From Microbacterium sp. cf332 (GTDB lineage: Bacteria > Actinomycetota > Actinomycetes > Actinomycetales > Microbacteriaceae): a stretch of 64,000 bases of DNA. Numbering within the stretch: the first letter of the stretch is position 1; every line of letters starts with the position of its first letter. The stretch covers positions 19,730-83,729 of the forward strand of contig NZ_FNKN01000005.1 of assembly GCF_900102175.1 (NCBI RefSeq), in the 5' to 3' direction. The position numbers and the translations under genes were made by a program. Below are positions 25,301-31,988 of this stretch, piece after piece. A model generated the notes under the pieces. That model saw nothing but the letters and a program-made list of their open reading frames with translations, had not been told where the DNA came from and did no database searches.

Positions 25301-27887
25301 GCTCGACGAGTTCGCGATCTACCCGACGACGCTCGACGCGGCCACCGTGGCACGTCACCACGCGATCGGCATCGCCGACACCGTGCCTCCCACGGTCCCG
25401 ACGGCGCTGACCGCGCAGGCTCTCGCCGACGGCGTGCACCTCTCGTGGGCGGCCGCGACCGACGATCACGCGGTCGTCTCGTACACCGTCTACCGCGGCA
25501 CGACGGCCGACTTCGCGCTCAGTGAAGACACCCGGCTCGGGACGAGCACGACGACCGGGTTCGTCGACTCGGCGCAGGTGCCCGGCACGCGGTACTACCG
25601 TGTCGTCGCGGTCGACGCCGCCGGCAACGTCGGACCGGCCACGGACGCCGTACAGGTCGACCTCCCCGACACGACGGCGCCGCAGACGCCGGCTGCACCC
25701 GTCGCCACCGTCGGGGCAGGGGAGATCTCGCTGACGTGGAACGCGGTCGCCGATGACGTCGCGGTGACGGGCTACACCGTCCACCGCGGTACGACGGCCG
25801 ACTTCACGACGGATGCCGCGAACGTCGTCGGCACGACGGCGACCACCGGATTCACCGACCCGTCGCCCGCGCCCGGCACGTACTACTACCGCGTCACCGC
25901 ATCCGACGCGGCGGGCAACGTCAGCGCGGCCTCGCCGGCCTCGCTTCCGGCGACGGTGACCGCTCCCGACACGACGCCGCCGACGGCGCCGGCCACAGCC
26001 ACGGCCACGCTGGTCGACGGCACCGTGCAGGTGCGGTGGACCGCGGCCTCGGACGACCGCGGCGTGACGGCCTATCGCGTGCACCGCGGCTCCGACGCCG
26101 CCTTCGTCGCCGACGGGTCCAACCGTGTCGCCGAGGTCACCGACCTGAAGTTCGACGACCCCGGTCTCGCGCCCGGCGTGTACCACTACAAGATCACGGC
26201 GGTCGACGCGGCCGGCAACGTCGGAACCGCGGCATCCGTCGCGGTGACGATCGAGTCGGTCGAGCCGGTGGTCGTCACGGTTCCCGTGGCCGACGACGCG
26301 ATGGTGGTGCAGGGCGTGCCCGGCACGAACTACGGTGCGAGCACGCAGATCTCGAGCCGCGGCGGCACCAGCCAGATCGAGTCGCTGCTGTCGGCTCCGC
26401 TGCCGTCGGCACCGAGCGGAACGGCTCTGACGCGGGTCACGCTGAAGCTCCGGACCTCGACCGACCCGTCCGCGGGAACCGTCGAGCCCACCGACTTCGC
26501 GGTGATCGGCGACGCGTGGAACGAGTCGACCGTCACGTGGAACACCCGTCCCACGACGCCGGGCGCCGCCGCCGGGCGCCTCGGTCAGGCGCCTGCCGTG
26601 AACACGGCGTACAGCGTCGATCTCTCGACGGCATCGCTGCGGCCCTTCCTCGGACAGAACGCGACGCTCCGGATGACGGGCACCGGTGCCGACAACCTGC
26701 GGCTGTGGTCGTCGGAGGCGGCGAACAGCTCGTACCGTCCCGTGCTCGTGCTCGAGTTCACGCCGCTGTCGGCACCCGACACGGCGGCGCCCACCGCACC
26801 GACGGCCGTCCAGGCCGCCGCTACGGGTTCGACGGTCGGCCTCTCGTGGACCGCCGCGACGGACGACCGCGGGGTCGTGCGCTACGACGTCCACCGCAGC
26901 ACGACGCCGGGCTTCGCGGTGTCGGGTGCGAACCGCATCACCCAGACGGCCGGGACGACCGCGCAGGACGGCCCGCTGCAGCCGGGCACCTACGTGTACC
27001 GCGTCGTCGCGTTCGACGCCGCGGGCAACGCCGGCCCCGCATCGAGCGAGGTGACGGTCACCGTGACCGCGCCCGACACGACGGCGCCCTCGGTTCCGGG
27101 GGCCCCGGCCGTGACGGTGAACGGCGGTTCGGCCCAGGTCTCGTGGTCGGCGAGCAGCGACGACGTCGGGGTCACCGGGTACGAGCTCCACCGTGGCACC
27201 AGCGCCGGCTTCGCCGCCGATGCGGCCTCGCGGATCGCCACGGTCGCGGCCACGACGTACACCGACGCAGGACTCGCTCCGGGGACGTACTGGTACCGGG
27301 TCGTCGCGCGCGACGCGGCGGGGAACGCCAGTGCGGCATCGGCCGCGGCCTCGGCGACCGTGGTGGCGCCGGTGCAGACGGTGACGACGACCGTCGCGAT
27401 CGACGCGGACGCCGCCGGCTACGCCAACACGCCGACGCAGAACTACGCGACCTCGAACCAGCTCGTCTCGCGAGGCGACGTGGGCCAGCAGAGCTTCCTC
27501 AAGCTCGCGCTGCCCACCCTCCCGGCCGGTGCGACGCTCGTCTCCGCGACCCTGGGCGTGCGGACCTCGACCGACCCGTCGGCGGGCAGCACGGGTGCTC
27601 ACGACATCCACCTGATGGATGGCGCGTGGGACGAGGCCACGCTGACTTGGAACAACCGCCCGACCACGGTGCGCGGCACCGGCCCGATCGGGACGCTGTC
27701 GAGCGCGCCCGCGACCAACACGCCCTACAGCGTGGCGCTGGCCACCGACCAGCTCGCCCCGCTTCTCGGTCAGACCATCACTCTGCGCCTCTCGACCACG
27801 TCCGCCGACAACCTGCGGGTGTTCTCCCGCGAGGCGACGTCGGCCGGTCAGCGGCCGAGCCTGACCATCACCTACACCCTGCCCTGA
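22374..27887 (+). CDS. Very large secreted mosaic protein: beta-propeller, LamG, fibronectin III and DNRLRE domains
   Basis: 1837 residues. A signal peptide ends near residue 31 (VGVTAPASALS). Residues about 35-405 look like a beta-propeller (repeated G-x-F-x3-G units such as VVAGGTFSQI and YIAGNFSAVGG). An FN3 domain lies near 410-515, two LamG-like domains at about 530-750 and 765-960 (each with WHH and LYVDG), three FN3 repeats at 975-1255, a DNRLRE domain at about 1265-1435, two more FN3 repeats, and a second DNRLRE domain to the end. FN3 repeats share DAAGNV. There is no catalytic motif I can recognise and no sortase signal or terminal anchor helix. It is likely a carbohydrate-binding or matrix protein of the surface polymer. 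GTG 22374 follows TTGGGGAACACTC. Confidence 0.88.
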   Translation: MRTRIAAVAAAVLALIIGVGVVGVTAPASALSPGVSFAAEDQSTWQTNGTVYALGAAGGKVVAGGTFSQIRPPAGRTDAARAQSALVILDAETGEPDACQLGVTLSGGTPTIRAITVSADQSRVYIAGNFSAVGGVNIARIAVLDVQACTVAPFRAPLPGSTVTALALHGNVLYAGGLFKTVGGQTREAFAAFNATTGALLPWTANAVRGRTDLPKEVNEGRAIAVSPDGAKVVVGGDLFSINGQYSHSIAIVSGASLSDGTGGEVLRTYGPGFIPDTSVTKTIIDGGDGRFYIGNEGTGGGVFDGKAAFSWATGDQVWRDTCLGATQSLVMYQGTLYSASHAHDCSGINAFNDGIRRYFMAQNPDSMEVLGWLPLGNDGIGEGIGPRALAVATGNASGQRYLWSGGDFTTINGRAQQGLTRFGPQDTGAPPTPVVSAQATSDGTIQVRFRTVVDADDSHLTYSVYRGNATDPIWTGTGKSLWWERPQITFVDANVTPGASYSYRVTASDGTNTSARSAAVSATARAAGADYPAAVRADGPTSLWSGSTNGTWVHDSGAAQTRTDAVPAILMDGATVSTNGAVPAAGGSLQFDGVDDYAITDQLRPGPSTYTVEAWINTTTTAGGKIAGFGNGRPRTGSNTSNLSGSYDRHVYMQNDGRVTFGVWIGSASTVTSPQPLNDGQWHHIVATQGASGMALYVDGLRVSSNSNRDQQGYWGVWRVGGDQLSGWPGQPASNFFGGLIDEVAVYPTALPAARVAAHYQASGRTLDLNDAPADAYGAAVFGAEPSLYWRFDDSGAVAADSSLFGTSPGAYNSGVQTQPSGAVSGSGSITLPGNDSGTVAIAQRTAPSPTTSGEIWFRTDTTAGGKLFGFENVPTGTGSNYDKQLYMTNDGRLIWGSYPGYVATVESSKSYNDNVWHHAVAVIDETGRKLYVDGELVAANGQTGAETGEGYWRVGGGNLGGWPGQPQSFYFDGELDEFAIYPTTLDAATVARHHAIGIADTVPPTVPTALTAQALADGVHLSWAAATDDHAVVSYTVYRGTTADFALSEDTRLGTSTTTGFVDSAQVPGTRYYRVVAVDAAGNVGPATDAVQVDLPDTTAPQTPAAPVATVGAGEISLTWNAVADDVAVTGYTVHRGTTADFTTDAANVVGTTATTGFTDPSPAPGTYYYRVTASDAAGNVSAASPASLPATVTAPDTTPPTAPATATATLVDGTVQVRWTAASDDRGVTAYRVHRGSDAAFVADGSNRVAEVTDLKFDDPGLAPGVYHYKITAVDAAGNVGTAASVAVTIESVEPVVVTVPVADDAMVVQGVPGTNYGASTQISSRGGTSQIESLLSAPLPSAPSGTALTRVTLKLRTSTDPSAGTVEPTDFAVIGDAWNESTVTWNTRPTTPGAAAGRLGQAPAVNTAYSVDLSTASLRPFLGQNATLRMTGTGADNLRLWSSEAANSSYRPVLVLEFTPLSAPDTAAPTAPTAVQAAATGSTVGLSWTAATDDRGVVRYDVHRSTTPGFAVSGANRITQTAGTTAQDGPLQPGTYVYRVVAFDAAGNAGPASSEVTVTVTAPDTTAPSVPGAPAVTVNGGSAQVSWSASSDDVGVTGYELHRGTSAGFAADAASRIATVAATTYTDAGLAPGTYWYRVVARDAAGNASAASAAASATVVAPVQTVTTTVAIDADAAGYANTPTQNYATSNQLVSRGDVGQQSFLKLALPTLPAGATLVSATLGVRTSTDPSAGSTGAHDIHLMDGAWDEATLTWNNRPTTVRGTGPIGTLSSAPATNTPYSVALATDQLAPLLGQTITLRLSTTSADNLRVFSREATSAGQRPSLTITYTLP

Positions 27888-27917
27888 CGGGCCGGGGGCG
27901 GCATCCGCCGCACCCGG

Positions 27918-27952
27918 AGGCCCGGATGACGCGCCCGACGTCATCCGGGCCT
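27918..27952 (+). terminator. Strong terminator hairpin after the surface-protein gene
   Basis: AGGCCCGGATGACG (27918-27931) pairs perfectly with CGTCATCCGGGCCT (27939-27952), loop of 7 nt, 30 bp after the stop codon. The T-run is minimal. Confidence 0.75.
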
Positions 27953-28269
27953 TCGGCGTGCCGGGGGTGGGTCTGCGCCACGTGACGTACGTCGACGCGA
28001 GCCGCCCGAGCACCGTCACCATGACGAGGCACACATCTATATACGGGCGGCCCCGCAGGATGCTGTCGGGGAGCGCGCGGGCGGGACCCCTTCACGACCC
28101 GTGGCGCCGCGCCGTCCGCGTTCGTGCGGTGCGCACGGAACGACTCAGCACACGGGCAGCGGAGACGACGGCACCCGGACGACGGGACGAGCGACGCGGT
28201 CTCGGAGACGCCGAAGCGGGGGCCGCCGAAGCGACCCCCGCCGGGGGCGAGTCGGACGACGTTGTCCGC
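27953..28269. other. Gene-free gap between convergent genes
   Basis: I see no convincing gene. The only feature is one AT-rich patch, TCTATATA (28036-28043), unusual for this genome, which could be an isolated promoter in either direction. Confidence 0.3.
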
Positions 28270-29586
28270 TCACGAGGGTGCGCGCTGCACCGTCACGGGT
28301 GCAGCGGCGCCGCGCTGTCGAGCTCGACGCGCCGTGCGCCGGGCAGAGGACGCGCGGGTGTCGGCGATCGCGGACGAGATCGTGCGCGCGAAGGCGCTGA
28401 CCGCGGCGTCCTCGGTCAGGATGCGTCGCCGATAGCTCTGAGCGGCCAGTCCGTAGCGGGCTGCCCGGTCGGGATCGGCGGCCAGCTCCTCGGCTGCCGC
28501 CACGAGGGCGGCGGGCGCGGCCGCGGGGACGATCGGACCGGCGCCGGCCGCATCCATCTCCGCGTGCGTCGTGCTCGATGCGTCCACCGCGGCGAGCACG
28601 GGGCGGCCGACGGCGAAGTACGAGGTCAGCTTGCTCGGCACCGACATCTCGGTGAGGCCGGGGCGCTCGTTCACGAGCAGCACGTCGGCCGCGGCGAGCA
28701 CGCGCAGGAAGTCCTCCTCGGGGAGCGGGTCCACGAAGGTGACCGCACCCGCGCCCTGTCGCTGCTCGAGTGCGGCACGCTGCCCGCCGTCACCGACGAG
28801 CACGAACCGAACCCGCGACCCGCGGTCGCGCGCGATGACGGCCGCGTCCACGACGTTCTCGAGGCCCTGCTTCGCACCGATCGCGCCGGTGTGCAGCACG
28901 ATCACCTCGTCGTCGCCCCAGCCCATCCGCCGCCGCGTCGCAGCGACGTCGTGCGAGGCCGGTTCGGGTACGTGCGACCAGTTGCGCACGACATCGATCG
29001 GGCGGGCGACCCCCAATCGCTCCTCGAGAGCGGTGCGGAACCGGCGATGGATCACGACGACCCGCTCGGATGCCGCGAGCAGGCTCGCCTCGACGGCGCC
29101 GATGGCACCGGCGCCGGTGCCAGACCCCGCTTCCTGAACGCCGAGCGCGTAGATGTCCTGCACCCACGTCACGACCGGGATGCGCTGCATCCGGGCGCGC
29201 AGCGCCACCAGGCGGGACGCGAGCAGTGCGGGCGAGACGACGACGACGGCCTCGGGCGCGTCCCACCGGCAGAGCACGGCGCGCAGCCCGAAAGCGACCT
29301 CGAATGCGGCGCGCTTGAGCGCGCTGGGAGTCCGGGGGACGTAGTGGCGCAAGCGCCGGACGTCGACGCCGGAGACGGCCGCCGTGCGCGGCAGATCGCG
29401 GTACTCCTCGGGCGTCCGCCACCACGGGTAGTGCGGGTAGGACGTCAGGACGCGGACGTCCCAGCCCTCGCGCGCCAATCCCTCGGCCATCCCTGTCGTG
29501 TACGGGCTGATGCCGGTGGGCTCCGGGGCGTAGTTGATGCCGACGAAAAGCACGGCGGCCGTCGTCGGCTGCTGCTCGGGACTCAT
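28270..29586 (-). CDS. GT4-type glycosyltransferase, WbuB-like
   Basis: 438 residues. The N terminus VLFVGINYAPEPTGISPYTTG is typical of WbuB/WcaI-type transferases acting early in repeat assembly. The middle has VVTWVQDIYALGVQEAG; the C-terminal half has VLHTGAIGAKQGLENVVDAA and LPSKLTSYFAVGRPVLAAVD-type donor-binding sequence (here SVPSKLTSYFAVGRPV). A basic C-terminal tail (RRTARRARQRG) may touch the membrane. ATG 29586 overlaps the stop of the priming transferase by one base (TGATG), so the first two steps of repeat synthesis are translationally coupled. Confidence 0.92.
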   Translation of the reverse strand: MSPEQQPTTAAVLFVGINYAPEPTGISPYTTGMAEGLAREGWDVRVLTSYPHYPWWRTPEEYRDLPRTAAVSGVDVRRLRHYVPRTPSALKRAAFEVAFGLRAVLCRWDAPEAVVVVSPALLASRLVALRARMQRIPVVTWVQDIYALGVQEAGSGTGAGAIGAVEASLLAASERVVVIHRRFRTALEERLGVARPIDVVRNWSHVPEPASHDVAATRRRMGWGDDEVIVLHTGAIGAKQGLENVVDAAVIARDRGSRVRFVLVGDGGQRAALEQRQGAGAVTFVDPLPEEDFLRVLAAADVLLVNERPGLTEMSVPSKLTSYFAVGRPVLAAVDASSTTHAEMDAAGAGPIVPAAAPAALVAAAEELAADPDRAARYGLAAQSYRRRILTEDAAVSAFARTISSAIADTRASSARRTARRARQRGAAAPVTVQRAPS

Positions 29587-31064
29587 CAGTAGGCTCCCAC
29601 CGGTCGGAGCATCACCTTGACGGTGCGCCACATGATCATGAGGTCGAGGGTCACCGACCAGTTCTCGACGTATCGGAGGTCGAGCGCGACGCTGTCCTCC
29701 CACGAGAGGTCGCTGCGTCCGCTCACCTGCCACAGTCCGGTGATGCCGGGCTTGATGTAGAGGCGGCGGAAGACACGGCCCTGGTAGTTGCGGACCTCGG
29801 AGGGCAGCGGCGGCCGCGGCCCCGAGATGCTCATGTCGCCGCGCAGGACGTTGAAGAACTGCGGCAGCTCGTCGAGCGAGTATCGGCGCAGCACGCGCCC
29901 CACCCGAGTGACCCGGGGGTCGGCTCGCAGCTTGAACAGCGGACCGGCCCCGTCGTTCGCGGGGAGCAGCTCGGCGAGCTCCTGCTCGGCCGTGTCGGTC
30001 ATCGACCGGAACTTGAGCATCGTGAACTCGCGTCCGTCGCGTCCGACGCGGCGCTGGCGGAAGAAGACCGGACCGGGCGAGTCGAGCTTGATCGCGACGG
30101 CGATGGCCGGGGTGATCAGCGCGACGGCCGCGCAGGCGGCGGCGCTGACGATGAGGTCGAGCAGCCGCTTCAACGTGTGCGCGGCGCCCTCGAAGACCGG
30201 GATCTTCACGTGGATGAGAGGCAGGCCCTCGATCGGGGTGAGGCTGATGCGCGGGCCGGCGACGTCGGCGAGTCTGCTCGACATGATGAGTTCGGCAGCG
30301 GTCCCCTCGAGCTGCCACGCGAGCGAGCGCGAGAAGTCCGGATCGTCGTCGGGCACGCTCGCGACGACGATCGTGTCGGCGCCGACCTCCCGGGCGACGC
30401 GGGCGATGTCCTCGGCGGTGCGCACGGCGTGGACGCGGCCCGGGTCGGCGACGGCACCATCGTCGGTCAGCGCTACCGCGATCACGGTGTACCCGTTGTC
30501 GGCGAGGGCGAGCTGGCGGGTGACGTAGTCGACATCGCGGCGCCGGCCGGCGATGAGGGTGGGCGAGGCGTACTCGCCCACGCGTCGACGCGTGCGCAGC
30601 CATGAGCGCCACCGCCACCGCGCCACGAGCAGGGCGAGCAGCCCGGCCGGCAGCGCGACGATCATCTGCATCCGCAGGCCGCCCCACTGCGCGACCTCGA
30701 AGACCACCGCGAGCGTGGCGAAAGCGACGCCGGTGGCGTTGGCGACGCGCTTGTACTCGCTCGATCCCGCGCCCATGATGCGCGGCTCGCGCGACCCGAA
30801 CAGCGTCAGCGCGGAGAGCCACACGACCAGCGTCGCCGCGGCCGTCGTCGCGGCCGTGTCGGCCGACATGCCGAAGCGCGTCGACGCGAGACCGGCCGCG
30901 GCGACTGCTGCTCCCGCGACGAGCGTGTCGGTGACGCGCAGACGCCGGGCGTAGCGGCGCTCGCGCTGACGGCGCAGTGCGAGACTCGGCAGGCGTCGCG
31001 GTGAGACGGCCGGATCGCGTCGATCGTCGGATCCGACCTCCGCCCGATCGTCGACCGCGGTCAT
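29586..31064 (-). CDS. Undecaprenyl-phosphate sugar phosphotransferase (priming enzyme)
   Basis: 492 residues. Four to five N-terminal helices and a CoA-binding-like central domain (PTLIAGRRRDVDYVTRQLAL) are followed by a helix near residue 290 and the bacterial sugar-transferase domain: DSPGPVFFRQRRVGRDG, MLKFRSM, RVLRRYSLDELPQFFNVLRG and KPGITGLWQVSGRS. These are the conserved blocks of WbaP/WcaJ-type polyprenyl glycosylphosphotransferases, which attach the first sugar-1-phosphate to the lipid carrier. ATG 31064 overlaps by 4 bp (ATGA) a possible 19-codon leader frame. It heads a two-gene operon. Confidence 0.95.
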   Translation of the reverse strand: MTAVDDRAEVGSDDRRDPAVSPRRLPSLALRRQRERRYARRLRVTDTLVAGAAVAAAGLASTRFGMSADTAATTAAATLVVWLSALTLFGSREPRIMGAGSSEYKRVANATGVAFATLAVVFEVAQWGGLRMQMIVALPAGLLALLVARWRWRSWLRTRRRVGEYASPTLIAGRRRDVDYVTRQLALADNGYTVIAVALTDDGAVADPGRVHAVRTAEDIARVAREVGADTIVVASVPDDDPDFSRSLAWQLEGTAAELIMSSRLADVAGPRISLTPIEGLPLIHVKIPVFEGAAHTLKRLLDLIVSAAACAAVALITPAIAVAIKLDSPGPVFFRQRRVGRDGREFTMLKFRSMTDTAEQELAELLPANDGAGPLFKLRADPRVTRVGRVLRRYSLDELPQFFNVLRGDMSISGPRPPLPSEVRNYQGRVFRRLYIKPGITGLWQVSGRSDLSWEDSVALDLRYVENWSVTLDLMIMWRTVKVMLRPVGAY

Positions 31065-31120
31065 CGGTTCGATCCGTGTCCGCGGGAATCGACCCGCGTG
31101 ACCGCATGGCTGACGCGCAT
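31061..31120 (-). CDS. Possible 19-residue leader peptide before the priming transferase
   Basis: A short frame starts at ATG 31120, preceded at 7 nt by GGGGGGAG, and encodes MRVSHAVTRVDSRGHGSNR before a TGA that overlaps the next start codon as ATGA. The strong Shine-Dalgarno sequence belongs to this frame, while ATG 31064 itself has no good site. Translation of the priming enzyme may therefore depend on the leader. The peptide has no recognisable function; this could also mean that the gene start is misjudged. Confidence 0.45.
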   Translation of the reverse strand: MRVSHAVTRVDSRGHGSNR

Positions 31121-31246
31121 GAAGTGCTCCCCCCAATGGAACATCGCGACGAAGTCGCTCAGATCGATCGTGCGTTCCCAGGCGCATGACCGAGTGCGTC
31201 GGATTTCTCCGCGGCCGTTCCCACAACGACCCGCTCTCGTTTTCTA
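31121..31246 (-). promoter_or_regulatory. Leader of the priming-transferase operon with ATTGGGG-loop hairpin
   Basis: On the minus strand TGTTCC (31143-31138) pairs with GGAGCA (31130-31125, one G-U pair) around the loop ATTGGGG, and the 3' arm includes the Shine-Dalgarno of the leader peptide. A -10-like TAGAAA lies at 31246-31241. Confidence 0.45.
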
Positions 31247-31389
31247 CACCATGAAGGTGCCCGAGGGGAAGCCCTGATCCGCCGCGATGCGCGGCGAATG
31301 TCGTCGACGTGTCCGCGACACGCCGACTACCGAAAGTCGCCGAATGCGGTGTACTGTCTGTCGCACCGGCGCGATGTCGGTATTGGGGA
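31247..31389 (+). promoter_or_regulatory. Promoter and leader of the TagD-like gene
   Basis: TACTGT (31352-31357) is the likely -10. TATTGGGGAATG begins at 31,381, and a second motif, TTTTGGGGG (31430-31438), lies inside a GTCA/TGAC plus GCG/CGC stem (31420-31447) that also contains the ATG of the next gene. Confidence 0.45.
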
Positions 31390-31446
31390 ATGCGCTCGTC
31401 GGGTGGGACCGACGGGCGGGTCACGAGCGTTTTGGGGGCGCCATGA
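31390..31446 (+). CDS. Possible 18-residue leader peptide before the TagD-like gene
   Basis: ATG 31390 opens an 18-codon frame (MRSSGGTDGRVTSVLGAP) whose TGA overlaps ATG 31443 as ATGA, the same arrangement as at 31,061 on the other strand. The G-run is almost adjacent to this start, so initiation here is less certain than for the other leader. Confidence 0.3.
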   Translation: MRSSGGTDGRVTSVLGAP

Positions 31447-31889
31447 CACAGCGAATCGGGTATGCCGCGGGGGCGTTCGATGTCTTCCACATCGGCCATC
31501 TGCAGATCCTTCGGCGTGCCCGCGAGCACTGCGACATCCTCATCGCCGGGGTGGTGAGCGACGAGATGCTTCTGCGCACCAAGGGCATCTCGTCGTTCAT
31601 CCCGACCGACGAGCGCGCCGAGATCGTGCGGCACATCGACTTCGTCGACGACGTCCACATCGAGCGCGTGCCCGACAAGCTCGACGCCTGGCGGGAGGTC
31701 GGGTTCACGCACTTCTTCAAGGGCGACGACTGGCGCGACACCGAACGCGGGCGCGAACTCGAGCGTCGGTTCGCCACGGTCGGGGTCGAGGTCGTCTACT
31801 TCCCGTACACCGCGCACACTTCGAGCACGCAACTGCGACGCGCGCTGTCGGCCGCCGCCGACCGCGGGCGCGCTGCCGCCAGCGCCTGA
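31443..31889 (+). CDS. Cytidylyltransferase, TagD-like (glycerol-3-phosphate or similar)
   Basis: 148 residues, a single nucleotidyltransferase domain. The HxGH motif (DVFHIGHLQIL) and RTKGISSFIPTDERAEIV (RTxGISTT-type motif) are intact, along with YTAHTSSTQLRRAL at the end. The family transfers CMP to a polyol phosphate such as glycerol-3-phosphate for wall teichoic acid or capsule modification. With the CDP-alcohol transferase at 21,464 it could supply a phosphate decoration. ATG 31443 follows TTTTGGGGGCGCC. The substrate is inferred. Confidence 0.87.
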   Translation: MTQRIGYAAGAFDVFHIGHLQILRRAREHCDILIAGVVSDEMLLRTKGISSFIPTDERAEIVRHIDFVDDVHIERVPDKLDAWREVGFTHFFKGDDWRDTERGRELERRFATVGVEVVYFPYTAHTSSTQLRRALSAAADRGRAAASA

Positions 31890-31988
31890 GGGGGTTCCCG
31901 CCGCGCCACGCGGTCGGGCGATGTCTTTCCGAGTTCGCTAGGATTTCCGCCAGCGAATGATCGACCCGCGAATGTCGAGGGGGCGGAT

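Noticed and set aside
22467..28034. Very long open frame antisense to the giant surface protein (over 1,800 codons)
   Set aside because: It is a mirror of a high-GC gene with strong third-position bias; the translation is Arg/Gly/Val-rich with no domain, and the sense frame has a signal peptide and clear domains.
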